Shown here: positions 8,344-16,992 of the stretch, in pieces
Layout: each line of letters starts with the position of its first letter
Numbering within the stretch: position 1 is the stretch's first letter
NCBI GenBank assembly: GCA_025360105.1
Contig: JANYCT010000089.1
Span: forward strand, 17,219-81,218
Reading direction: 5' to 3'
DNA from: Actinomycetes bacterium
GTDB taxonomy: Bacteria > Actinomycetota > Acidimicrobiia > Acidimicrobiales > Ilumatobacteraceae
Length of the DNA: 64,000 nucleotides
Translations under genes and position numbers: made by a program
The notes under the pieces: generated by a model
Seen by the model: the letters and a program-made list of their open reading frames with translations, nothing else
Told to the model about the DNA's origin: nothing
The model's database searches: none

Positions 8344-10776
8344 ATGGCAACTTCGGGTAACAGCGCCCGCAAATCGGGATCCACGCGATCGGGCAGCAAA
8401 ACCGGTTCCTCGTCGCGTGCCTCGGCATCGAAGGCGCCTGCCAAAACGTCGGCCGGCATCACATCGAAGTCGGCGAGCGGAACCTCGGCTGAGGCCGGCG
8501 AGGCGCGCAGTGACTTACGCACCGCCGTCGAGGGCCGCGAGAACGAGTTCATCGGCATCGCACTGATCGCCAGCGGTGTGCTGGTCGGCTTGGCCATCTA
8601 CGCGAAGCTCGCCGGAGTACTGGGGCGTTGGTTGAACACCGGCCTCGGCTGGCTCTTCGGCCTCGGCCGCTTCGCGATCCCGATCGTGTTGGTAGCAGCC
8701 GGTATCGCACTCATTCGTCAGGGCCGCAGTGAACACCGTGTGCGCCTCGCGGTCGGGTGGGGTGTACTCGGCATCGCCGCCCTCGGCATCTTGCACATCT
8801 TCATCGTGTCCGCCAAGAACTGGTCCGACCTCGGTCCTCTCGCCGGCGCGGGTGGGTGGGCCGGAGCACTCGTTGGTGTGCCCGTTCGTTCGCTCATCGG
8901 CAATATCGCGGGCGTCGTCCTGCTCGTGGCCATGGGCTTTGCTGCGCTGTTGCTCATTACTGGGATGTCGGTGCGGGCGATGGCCACGAAGGCGAAATAT
9001 TCTGCCGGCGTCGTCGCAGTCCCCGTTGGACGTGCCGCGAAGAAAGCCTTGGGCGGCATGTCCACGTTGTCGAGCGAACGCACCGACGAATTGGGTTCCG
9101 GTGCTGGGTTTCCGGCTCCACAGATTTACGACGTTGATGCCGAAGAGGTCGAGCCTCCGGCGCCTCGTCAACGCTCGAAGAAGGCACTCGCCACCGGTGC
9201 CGTCGATCCGTTGATTTCTGCTCCTGGCGAGCAGGGCGAGCTCGATCTCGGGCCTGGCGCAAAGAAGGGCCAGTGGATCCTGCCGCCCGCATCGTTTCTG
9301 GTTCGCTCGGGTGTGCAGACCATCAACAAGGCCGAGGTCGAAGCGCGCGGGCGCACCCTCGTCGATTCGTTGAACTCGCACGGGGTCGAGGTCAAGCTGG
9401 TCGGTATGACCGTGGGACCTACGGTCACTCGCTACGAACTCGAACTCGGCAGCGGCGTGAAGGTTGCGCGCGTCACCACGCTCAACCGCGACATCGCGTA
9501 CGCGATGGCGGCCATCGATGTGCGCATCCTTGCGCCCATTCCGGGTCGCTCGGCCATCGGGGTCGAGGTACCGAACCACACGCGGCAACTGGTGTCGCTC
9601 GGCGACATCATGTCCTCGGCCGAGGCTAAGGCCGCCACCCACCCACTCGATGTTGCCATCGGCAAAGACATCGCTGGTCGGTCGGTGTTCTTGAATTTGG
9701 CCACCACGCCCCACCTGCTGATCGCTGGCGCCACGGGTGCAGGTAAGAGCAGTGGCATCAATTGCATTATTACGTCGTTGCTCATGCGCAGCACGCCCGA
9801 CCAGGTGCGGCTCATCCTCATCGACCCGAAGCAGGTCGAGATGGGCCAGTACAACCGTTTGCCACATCTGCTCACTCAGCCGGTGACCAATCCCAAGAAG
9901 GCGGCCAACGCGCTGGGTTGGGCGTGCAAGGAAATGGATCGTCGCTACGACATCTTGTCCGAGGTCGGGTTTCGTGACATCGGGGGCTACAACGCTGCGT
10001 TCGATCGGGGCGAACTACAGGCCGAGCCGGGCACCGAGCGCGAGTTCGAACGTCTGCCCTACATCGTGGTGGTGGTCGACGAGTTGAACGACTTGATGAT
10101 GGTTGCTGCGCGAGATGTAGAAGACAGCATCACGCGCATCGCCCAGAAGGCGCGCGCCATCGGCATCCACCTCATCGTCGCCACCCAGCGGCCGAGCGTG
10201 AACGTGATCACTGGTGTCATCAAGGCCAACGTGCCCGCGCGCATGGCATACGCGGTGAGCAGTCTCACCGATAGCCGTGTGATTCTCGATCAGCCGGGCG
10301 CCGAAAAGCTGGTCGGTAAGGGCGACATGTTGTTGCTACCCGGCAGTAGCAATGTCGCGCAGCGCATCCAGGGCTCGTTCGTGAGCGAGGAAGAAGTACG
10401 CAAGGTGGTCGGCCATTGGCGTCGCCAATCGCCCGACGTCAGCTACGTGGCCGGCGTCGAGGGCGACGACAACGACGGTGGCAGTGGCGGCAGCCTGTTC
10501 GGGATCGCCACGAACTCCGGCAGCGGCAGCGGCGATTCCGACGACGATGACGACCTCATGCGCCAGGCGATGGAACTGGTGGTGCGCAGCCAACTCGGTT
10601 CTACCTCGATGCTGCAACGCAAGCTGAAGGTCGGGTTCGCTCGGGCCGGTCGCATCATGGACCTGCTCGAACAGGGCGGCGTGGTGGGCCCTACCGAGGG
10701 CAGCAAGGCCCGTGCGGTCCTGATGACCGTCGAAGAGTTCGAGCTGCTCCAGGAAGCCGAACGCAACCGCCGCTGA
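8344..10776 (+). CDS. ftsK: DNA translocase FtsK/SpoIIIE
   Basis: Septal DNA pump that clears chromosome termini at division. 810 aa. Residues 1-60 are a Ser/Lys-rich basic tail and about 60-225 hold four membrane segments. A linker follows, then the RecA-like motor with Walker A GATGAGKSSG (about residue 461) and Walker B in YIVVVVDELNDLMM. The C-terminal winged-helix gamma domain that reads KOPS-like sites is present at about 735-800, preceded by an Asp-rich stretch (SDDDDDLM). Length and domain set are complete. A decayed gene points towards its 3' end. Confidence 0.96.
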   Translation: MATSGNSARKSGSTRSGSKTGSSSRASASKAPAKTSAGITSKSASGTSAEAGEARSDLRTAVEGRENEFIGIALIASGVLVGLAIYAKLAGVLGRWLNTGLGWLFGLGRFAIPIVLVAAGIALIRQGRSEHRVRLAVGWGVLGIAALGILHIFIVSAKNWSDLGPLAGAGGWAGALVGVPVRSLIGNIAGVVLLVAMGFAALLLITGMSVRAMATKAKYSAGVVAVPVGRAAKKALGGMSTLSSERTDELGSGAGFPAPQIYDVDAEEVEPPAPRQRSKKALATGAVDPLISAPGEQGELDLGPGAKKGQWILPPASFLVRSGVQTINKAEVEARGRTLVDSLNSHGVEVKLVGMTVGPTVTRYELELGSGVKVARVTTLNRDIAYAMAAIDVRILAPIPGRSAIGVEVPNHTRQLVSLGDIMSSAEAKAATHPLDVAIGKDIAGRSVFLNLATTPHLLIAGATGAGKSSGINCIITSLLMRSTPDQVRLILIDPKQVEMGQYNRLPHLLTQPVTNPKKAANALGWACKEMDRRYDILSEVGFRDIGGYNAAFDRGELQAEPGTEREFERLPYIVVVVDELNDLMMVAARDVEDSITRIAQKARAIGIHLIVATQRPSVNVITGVIKANVPARMAYAVSSLTDSRVILDQPGAEKLVGKGDMLLLPGSSNVAQRIQGSFVSEEEVRKVVGHWRRQSPDVSYVAGVEGDDNDGGSGGSLFGIATNSGSGSGDSDDDDDLMRQAMELVVRSQLGSTSMLQRKLKVGFARAGRIMDLLEQGGVVGPTEGSKARAVLMTVEEFELLQEAERNRR

Positions 10777-12301
10777 ACGGAAGGCACCAGCGAGCCACAG
10801 TCGACGATGTGTGGGCCCTTGTTGAGCATCACGCACTCGGCTCGTTCCGACACCGCCGTCTGACTCCTCCGCCCGCGATGGCTGGCCGGTCCTGGCCAAG
10901 GTATCGAGCAGCTGCGTGGCCCAGATCACCGGCACATGAGCCGCATCGCAGGCCGACATGATCTCCTCGTGCACGTCCGCGAGACGTTTGAAGCCCAGCT
11001 CGACGGCAAGGTCGCCGCGAGCGATCATGACTCCGACGCGTGCGCTCCGCATCACAACGAACGGAACGTCGGCGACGTCCTTGGCCGTCAGCGCCGACAA
11101 CCGCATGTTGGTTTCGGGCATGTTGATTCCCTTGTCCGCGTGCAGGTTCGCCTCGCCCGGGCGAACCTCGGTGATCGCCACGATGATCTCGTCGCGCGTG
11201 ACATTGGTGATCGTGCCACCGATCTTGCCGTCGTCGAACAAGACCGGCTCGTGCAAGCGGGCATAGAGAAATGCTTCGGGCAAGCTGCACCCGATGTGGT
11301 GGGCTGCGCCGGCGCCGGAGACGGGCATCGGTTGCATCGAGCGGGTGAGGATGAGCTGATCTCCTCGGCTGACACGATGCGCCTGTTGCACTTGCGGAAG
11401 CTGCCCGACGGTGACGACATCGTCTCCATGTGGGTCAACACACACAAGGGTCGTTCCGGTCGTCATGTACGTGGTCTGCTCAGTGAAGAGGCGACACGTG
11501 CCGCGACCGCCGCTGAGCACGGTCCACAGTCGTTACGCCCCGTGACTGTCGCCGAGTCGCACCTGATCCCCGGTGTGGCGACGGCGAGCCCACGAAGCAT
11601 CGCGCACAGCAAGCGTGAACCCGACCGTTCCACTATGAAGCGTTGGTGTACGGGAACGTGGGCCGACGGGGTGGTCAATACTGGTTTGACCACGTGGCCG
11701 GTGTGGTGGCGCTGAGGGCGATTCGAATCGCGCGCGACCCGTGTTGCGCCGGACCGGTGCGTAGCGTCGGGCCGCCAGGGTCCATTGCGACCCGCACTGA
11801 TCGACCGTCGGGCGTGGTGCATGCGCCAGCGGAGTCAACCACGTGTGCCCACGCAGTTTTGTCGTCGTGGGCGCAAGTGATGCGCGCAATATCGATTCCG
11901 TGTTCGACGAGTTGCGTCACGAGCGACGGATCGTCTGAGGCTTCACTTGGCAAGGGACCATGATGCGCGTTGAGCGATGGGGAGGTGCCCGGCCTAGGAG
12001 GGCGTCGGCATTCGTGTTGAGTAGCTCGTGGTGTTCGCTCATTGCAATGTCGGCGTGCTGCCGGGGAACGGTCGTGCCGTTGAGGCCACTCACCACTGCG
12101 AACACGGCTTCGACCGTGGCCAATACGTGAGGTTCGGATCGGCCGAGTCACGATAGGCCAAGCGAACCGAGCCGCGACTCGAGCGAGCGGACGGCGTGCT
12201 GATGCAACTTGACGCAGTACACCAGGTTGGCAGCGGCGTGCCGGTGAACGGGATGCACGTCGTCGGTCTCGGTGGTTCGTTGCGCCTCGGCGTCGATGCA
12301 C
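10777..12301 (-). pseudogene. Decayed pyruvate-kinase-like gene
   Basis: Pieces of a pyruvate-kinase-like protein of the long variant type follow in order along the minus strand, in changing frames. They are GLS then stop then LGRSEPHVLATVEAV, ALLGRAPPHRSTRIMV, DDPSLVTQLVEHGIDIARIT with GPTLRTGP, IGCSLPEAFLYARLHEPVLF with DDGKIGGTI, HADKGINMPETNMRLSAL, VGVMIARGDLAVELGFKRL, VPVIWATQLLD, PSRAE and SERAECVMLNKGPHI. An in-frame TGA, several frameshifts, an internal deletion between the SALTAKD and VGVMIARGD motifs, and loss of the C-terminal end against ftsK show it cannot encode a functional enzyme. It lies directly downstream of the NUDIX gene. Confidence 0.85.
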
Positions 12302-12315
12302 GATCGGCTTCCCGA

Positions 12316-12720
12316 TCAGGACACCGCCACCCGTGCTACGTGTAACCCGGCGACGACCGCGTGGTCATGTTCGTAGGTGAGTAGTTCCGAGACATAGCCG
12401 ACGTGCAGCCAGCGAATTTGGTCGACCTCGTCGTTGGGGCGGAATTCGCCCACGACCTCCTGCATCGCCCAGTAACGCACGCGCTTCATTCGACCCTTGC
12501 GATCGATCGATCGGGTGTGGGGCAGTTCGTCGCCAGCCACGCAGTACAGGCCAGTCTCCTCGCGGACCTCGCGCAATGCGCAAGCCAACGCTGTTTCGCG
12601 ACGGATGAGTTTGCCCTTGGGCAGCGACCAATCTCGCTGTTGGGGACGATGGACCAGCAGAACTTCGACGTCGCGATCGCGCGTCATTCTCCATACGACT
12701 CCGCCAGCGGCTTCGATCAT
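12316..12720 (-). CDS. NUDIX hydrolase
   Basis: 134 aa. Pyrophosphohydrolase of the MutT/Ap4A type that cleaves nucleoside diphosphates linked to another group. The Nudix box is intact: G, five residues, E, seven residues, then REVREETGL (about residues 36-58), starting at PKGKLIRRE. Substrate unassigned. The WSLPKGK opening and short length resemble MutT1- and diadenosine-polyphosphate-type enzymes. The pyruvate-kinase-like pseudogene follows on the same strand, suggesting a former operon. Confidence 0.88.
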   Translation of the reverse strand: MIEAAGGVVWRMTRDRDVEVLLVHRPQQRDWSLPKGKLIRRETALACALREVREETGLYCVAGDELPHTRSIDRKGRMKRVRYWAMQEVVGEFRPNDEVDQIRWLHVGYVSELLTYEHDHAVVAGLHVARVAVS

Positions 12721-12727
12721 GCACTGG

Positions 12728-12733
12728 ACGGTA
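12728..12733 (-). promoter_or_regulatory. -10 hexamer (TACCGT) for the NUDIX gene
   Basis: On the minus strand TACCGT ends 7 nt before ATG 12720, predicting a leaderless transcript. Confidence 0.5.
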
Positions 12734-12816
12734 GACCGTCTCGTTCGTTCACCCGCGGCATGTTCCGTGAACAGTCGTTGGCGTTCGGATGAATTCGCGG
12801 CGTCGTCCGCTCGTGC

Positions 12817-13290
12817 TCACATCGGCATGCCGTCCCGGGCAAGTGCGGCGTTGGTCCACGCCCTCTGGCCAGTCACCTCGTGACCGAACCAGGCCGGAGG
12901 CACGAACTCCAACGCTGCTGACTCGGTGGCGAACTCGACCTCGACGGTGTAGAGCCCGATGAGACCTGCGTCGTACACGTCGATCTCGGCCACCGGAGAT
13001 CCGGGTTGATCCAACGTGACGCGGTGGCGGGTCTTGGAAATGCGGCCCCCACCCGTGTGCGGCCAGAGCGCCTCGGCCTGTTCGGGGGACAACGGGAGCT
13101 CCACCTCGGTACGGCTCATCCCGCTGCCGGCCTTCACGGTGAGTTGCGCGCCGCCCTCAGCAATTCGGACACGTACGCTGATGTCTCCATCGTCGGCGAT
13201 GTAGCCCTGACGAAGCCGGTCGCCGGCTCCGAGCGTCGCTCGATCGGGTAACTCACTGAGCACGAATTTGCGTTCGATCTCCACCGTCAT
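12817..13290 (-). CDS. CYTH-domain protein (triphosphate tunnel family)
   Basis: 157 aa, starting MTVEIERKFVLSELP; the EIERKF motif at residues 4-9 is the CYTH hallmark that lines the triphosphate-binding tunnel. Further conserved basic and acidic strands are RLRQGYI, VRVRIAEGGAQLTVKAGSG, RTEVELPL, KTRHRV and VEVEFAT, with EIDVYD in between. The family includes inorganic triphosphatase, thiamine triphosphatase and class IV cyclase; a phosphatase on tripolyphosphate is most likely. It diverges from the CHAD gene with 37 bp between start codons, so the pair is probably co-controlled. Confidence 0.9.
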   Translation of the reverse strand: MTVEIERKFVLSELPDRATLGAGDRLRQGYIADDGDISVRVRIAEGGAQLTVKAGSGMSRTEVELPLSPEQAEALWPHTGGGRISKTRHRVTLDQPGSPVAEIDVYDAGLIGLYTVEVEFATESAALEFVPPAWFGHEVTGQRAWTNAALARDGMPM

Positions 13291-13314
13291 CGACCAAGTA
13301 TGGCTCGCGCGGAG

Positions 13315-13320
13315 TACCTT
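13315..13320 (+). promoter_or_regulatory. -10 hexamer (TACCTT) for the CHAD gene
   Basis: TACCTT ends 7 nt before GTG 13328. This supports the GTG as both transcription and translation start, inside the divergent gap with the CYTH gene. Confidence 0.5.
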
Positions 13321-13327
13321 CGATGTT

Positions 13328-14881
13328 GTGAGCAAATCGCTCGTCTCCTCGTTCGTTTCGCACGAGCATGGCCCGTCGGTCGCAGTGGCGCGTCTGGGCG
13401 AACTCGGTTTCGAGTCCGGCATCTCGCCGAGGGTAACGAGATGGTTGCTCGACACGTTCGATGGCCGCGTGCATCGAGCGGGCCTGCAACTGGAGCTGAG
13501 CAACGTCGACGGTGCACCGTTGGAACTGATTCTGAGCGGCCACGGAACTGCTCGCTCGCACGTCAGTGTTGATGTCACTCCACGATTCGCCGGTGATATT
13601 CCCCCAAGCCCATTCCGATCGCGACTCTCTGCCATTGTCGAGATCAGGGCGCTGCTCCCGGTGATCTCGGTTGAATCGATCGCTACGCCGTTCACGTTGC
13701 GCGATCGCAGTGGCAAATCGCTCGTCACGGCGACCTTGTTCGAAGACATCGAGGTCGCGGAACACGCTGACATCGATCTGCTTCCCTGGGTTCTCGAGGT
13801 TCACGAATCGATCGGATACCCCAAGCCAGCAGGCGCGGTTCGCGATGCCCTCGACCATCTTGGGCTCGAGCGTGTAGGGGTCGACGTACTCGGTATGGCC
13901 GCTGACTCGGCGGGTATTGATCTGGCGGGCTTTGCCGGCATGCCCGGAGTTCCTCTCGATCCGACCATGCCCGCGATCGATGGTTTCCGCGCCGTGCTGG
14001 TAAATCTGGCAGACACGATCGCGGCGAACTGGGACGGCGCAGCTGACCAGATCGATCCCGAGTTTCTCCACGACCTCCGAGTCGCGGTGCGACGCACCCG
14101 CTCGTTGCTCGCACAGGGCAAACAGATCTTGCCCGAAGACGTGATACACCGCGCCCGGCAGGAGTTTGGTTGGCTCGCCGGGCTCACTGGACCCGTACGA
14201 GATCTCGACGTGTACCTGATCGAGTGGGAGAGTTACACGGGTATGTTTTCTGCGGATGCTCTTGGTGCGCTCGAGCCCGTACGCGAGCTGCTTGAGCGTC
14301 GACATGAGAATGCGTCCGCGGCGTTGGCTACCGCGTTGCGGTCGCGCGGGGCCGGCGACTGGATAAACGAGTGGCGCGAGTGGTTGACGGAGGCAATTCC
14401 CACGGCAAGCGCTGGTATCCATGCGAACCGTCATCTCGGCCACGTTGTGGCCAAGCACATACGTCGTGCGCACGAGAATCTGATCGACGACGGCCGCCTC
14501 ATCAACGCCGACACACCGGCAGAGGAGGTGCACAACCTGCGCAAAGACGCGAAGAAACTGCGGTACCTCTTCGAATGTTTCGCCACTCTTCTGCCCAAGT
14601 CTCCTCGTAAGGGTTTCGTGCAACGGCTGAAGGCACTGCAGGACAACTTGGGCGCACACCAAGACGCGGAAGTTCACGTGGCCGAGCTGCGCGCCATCTC
14701 CCATGAGTTGTACGCCGTCGGCGCATCGCCGGCCACGATGTTGGCGATCGGTCAACTCACTGAGAAGCTCGACCAGCGACGGATCGAAGCTCGTGTTGCC
14801 TTTGCCGAACGATTCGATGCGTACGACACCGCAGCGACGCATCGCGCGCTTGCCGATGCGCTCGAAGGGATCGCGCCGTGA
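13328..14881 (+). CDS. CHAD-domain protein with degenerate CYTH-like N-terminus
   Basis: 517 aa from GTG 13328. Residues about 1-150 resemble a decayed CYTH fold: TRWLLDTFDGRVHRAGLQLE keeps the usual Tyr/Trp-DT-DGRL-AG pattern, but the EXEXK start is missing. Residues about 215-510 form the CHAD helical bundle with its conserved basic positions: FLHDLRVAVRRTRSLL, VRDLDVYLI, EEVHNLRKDAKKLRYLFE and LGAHQDAEVH. CHAD proteins are known to bind polyphosphate and localise to polyphosphate granules. The stop overlaps the ParA-like start (GTGA), so the two are translationally coupled. Confidence 0.9.
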   Translation: MSKSLVSSFVSHEHGPSVAVARLGELGFESGISPRVTRWLLDTFDGRVHRAGLQLELSNVDGAPLELILSGHGTARSHVSVDVTPRFAGDIPPSPFRSRLSAIVEIRALLPVISVESIATPFTLRDRSGKSLVTATLFEDIEVAEHADIDLLPWVLEVHESIGYPKPAGAVRDALDHLGLERVGVDVLGMAADSAGIDLAGFAGMPGVPLDPTMPAIDGFRAVLVNLADTIAANWDGAADQIDPEFLHDLRVAVRRTRSLLAQGKQILPEDVIHRARQEFGWLAGLTGPVRDLDVYLIEWESYTGMFSADALGALEPVRELLERRHENASAALATALRSRGAGDWINEWREWLTEAIPTASAGIHANRHLGHVVAKHIRRAHENLIDDGRLINADTPAEEVHNLRKDAKKLRYLFECFATLLPKSPRKGFVQRLKALQDNLGAHQDAEVHVAELRAISHELYAVGASPATMLAIGQLTEKLDQRRIEARVAFAERFDAYDTAATHRALADALEGIAP

Positions 14882-15639
14882 AGATACTTGCGACCTACAG
14901 CATCAAAGGCGGCGTCGGCAAGACCACTGCCGCAGTGAACCTGGCCTACGAGGCCGCCTGCTTGGGCGCACGAGTGCTGCTGTGGGACATCGATCCACAG
15001 GGTGCGGCCACTTTCTTTTTTCGTATCAAACCATCGGTAAAGGGTGGAGCCAGCAAGCTCATCGGCAAGCAAGGAGAGCTCGAGCCGCACGTACGTGCTA
15101 CAGACTTCACCGGTCTCGATCTCGTGCCCGCCGACTTCTCGATGCGCAACCTCGACTTGCACCTCGATGATCGCAAGCGACCGACCCGGCGGCTCACGAC
15201 ACTGCTCGATCCGCTCGCCGGTCGTTACGACGTTGTCATCATCGATTGTCCGCCCGGGGTCACGCTTGCCAGCGAGAGCGTGTTCGCGGCCGTCGACGCG
15301 CTGCTGGTGCCGATCATTCCGAGCACTCTCTCGCAGCGCACTCTCGAGCAACTTTACGAATTCCTCGCTGAGCTCCCGCTACGTCCGTTGGTGTTGCCGT
15401 TTGCCTCGATGTTCGACCGACGTAAGAAATTGCAGCGAGATCTCGTTGCGTCGCTCGCGGTCGAAGCGCCGGACTTCCTTCCCACCACTATTGCCAACGC
15501 AAGCATCGTCGAGCACATGGGCATCGAGCAGGCGCCCGTGGCGGTGTACGCACCGAACAGTGCTGCGGCGGTGGCATACCGTCAACTCTGGAACGACATC
15601 GCCGGTTACCTCTGGGACACAACCGGATTGGTGGTGTGA
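14878..15639 (+). CDS. ParA/MinD-family ATPase
   Basis: 253 aa. The deviant Walker A SIKGGVGKTTAAVNLA starts at residue 8, with the signature Lys, followed by LLWDIDPQGAATFFF (Walker A') and VVIIDCPPGV (Walker B). These P-loop ATPases dimerise on ATP and position cargo or plasmids. No ParB gene or clustered parS-like site is visible nearby, so it is an orphan and not the chromosome-partition pair. The GTG start overlaps the stop of the CHAD gene and the gene abuts the next one, placing it in a CHAD-ParA-YkgJ operon. Confidence 0.9.
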   Translation: MKILATYSIKGGVGKTTAAVNLAYEAACLGARVLLWDIDPQGAATFFFRIKPSVKGGASKLIGKQGELEPHVRATDFTGLDLVPADFSMRNLDLHLDDRKRPTRRLTTLLDPLAGRYDVVIIDCPPGVTLASESVFAAVDALLVPIIPSTLSQRTLEQLYEFLAELPLRPLVLPFASMFDRRKKLQRDLVASLAVEAPDFLPTTIANASIVEHMGIEQAPVAVYAPNSAAAVAYRQLWNDIAGYLWDTTGLVV

Positions 15640-16251
15640 ATGAGCGATACAGAGCGTCTTCAAGCCGGCGACTTCTCGACGTGGTTGGTCGAAATCCACG
15701 GTGCGATCGCGGGGGAGCGCGCATCTGACGTGCCATGCGGAACGTGCACGGCGTGCTGTACCTCGTCGCAGTTCATTCACATCGCGCCAGACGAAACCGA
15801 CGCGCTCGCGCACATCCCGTCAGCGCTGTTGTTTCCTGCACCTCGGCTTCCGCAGGGTCATGTGCTGATGGGCTACAACCAACATGGTCACTGTCCGATG
15901 CTGGTGCACAACCGTTGCTCGATCTATGAGCACCGACCACGTACCTGCCGCACGTATGACTGCCGTGTCTTTCCGGCAACGGGGCTCGAGCCCGACGAGG
16001 CTGACAAGGCCTTGATAGCGCAGCAGGCGCGACGGTGGCAGTTCAGCCACCCAACTGACGACGATGAGGTTCTGCACGATGCCGTGCGCGCCGCCGCGGC
16101 GTTCCTGCAGGAGCACCCTTATGCACTTCCCGATGGCGTGTCGACGGCCAGTCCCACTCAATTGGCGGTGCTCGCGATTGAGATGCACGGCCTGTTTCTT
16201 GAGGGCGGCGAGCACGGCCCGAGTGGCGTGACTGGTGACCGAAGCCCCTAA
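15640..16251 (+). CDS. YkgJ-type cysteine-cluster protein (putative metal or Fe-S binding)
   Basis: 203 aa. Eight cysteines in the family spacing: CGTCTACC near residue 31, then HCPMLVHNRCSIYEHRPRTC and RTYDC. This is the zinc/iron-chelating domain of the YkgJ (UPF0153) family, whose biochemical role is unknown. The ATG directly follows the ParA-like stop with no gap. The C-terminal 80 residues are ordinary helical sequence. It probably acts with, or is merely cotranscribed with, the CHAD and ParA-like proteins. Confidence 0.85.
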   Translation: MSDTERLQAGDFSTWLVEIHGAIAGERASDVPCGTCTACCTSSQFIHIAPDETDALAHIPSALLFPAPRLPQGHVLMGYNQHGHCPMLVHNRCSIYEHRPRTCRTYDCRVFPATGLEPDEADKALIAQQARRWQFSHPTDDDEVLHDAVRAAAAFLQEHPYALPDGVSTASPTQLAVLAIEMHGLFLEGGEHGPSGVTGDRSP

Positions 16252-16275
16252 CGAAGTGTCCGCGTTGGCGAGATA

Positions 16276-16924
16276 GTGGAGGCAACCGAGCAGGTCGTTC
16301 CGTGCTCGTTCGTTTGTTCGTTTCTTCCGGCTCAGGTGGCCCTGTCGATTATCGCCGACAGCTGCGGAACCAGCAGCGCACCGACGGCCACGCAGCCGCC
16401 GTCGACTGCGTCGGGGGTAGCCACATCGACCGTGGTCGCAACCGTGGTTACCCCGCCTACCGTGCCTGCGGCGCGGACGTCGGTATCGGCAGATTTTTCA
16501 ACTGCAGTTCCCGGGTATCGACACGGTGCGATTTAGCTTGGACGGAACAGTGGTCACCGAACTCACCGGTGAGGGTTACAACGTGAACGGTCTCACCCGG
16601 GTCGCTGCTGCTGACCACACGCCACTCGTGCTGCTCGAGCGTCCGTATCAGAACGAGACGATCGGTCAGCCCGTCCACGTGAGCGGCATGTCGAACACCT
16701 ACGAGGCCACCGTGTACTACGAAGTGCTCGCCGCCGATGGCACATCGTTGATCACGGGTAACCTCATGGCGACGTCGGGTTCGGGTACCTGGGGTACATT
16801 CGACACTGACTTGGCAGCATTGCCAGTGGGCACCATCGGAACTGTCACCGTGGGCCTGTTCGACCGCTCCGCGGAGAACGGTGATCCGGTCGGCGTGACC
16901 GAGGCGCTGGTTCATCTCCGCTGA
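16276..16924 (+). pseudogene. Remnant of a GerMN/Gmad2 lipoprotein
   Basis: The first frame (16276-16536) encodes a lipoprotein-type leader (VALSIIADSC) and a Thr/Pro/Ser-rich linker. The second frame (continuing through 16526-16924) carries the tail of a GerMN domain (FQLQFPGIDTVRFSLDG, just upstream of GTG 16526) and a Gmad2 Ig-like domain (PYQNETIGQPVHVSGMSNTY). The core of the GerMN domain is missing and the halves are in different frames. A large internal deletion plus frameshift is the simplest reading. GTG 16526 could still express the 132-residue Gmad2 part, but without a secretion signal. Confidence 0.7.
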
Positions 16925-16992
16925 GTCGATCCGCCTGTTCGTTCAAAGTTGCCCCGTGTCATGATGGGTTCACGTTGAGCTGGGGGTCTGTC

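Noticed and set aside
13253..14842. 529-codon open frame on the minus strand
   Set aside because: Fully antisense to the CHAD gene, whose motifs and promoter are clear; overlaps the start of the CYTH gene.
14878..15639. Chromosomal ParA of a parAB locus
   Set aside because: No parB neighbour and no clustered parS sites; context is CHAD/YkgJ, not the origin region.
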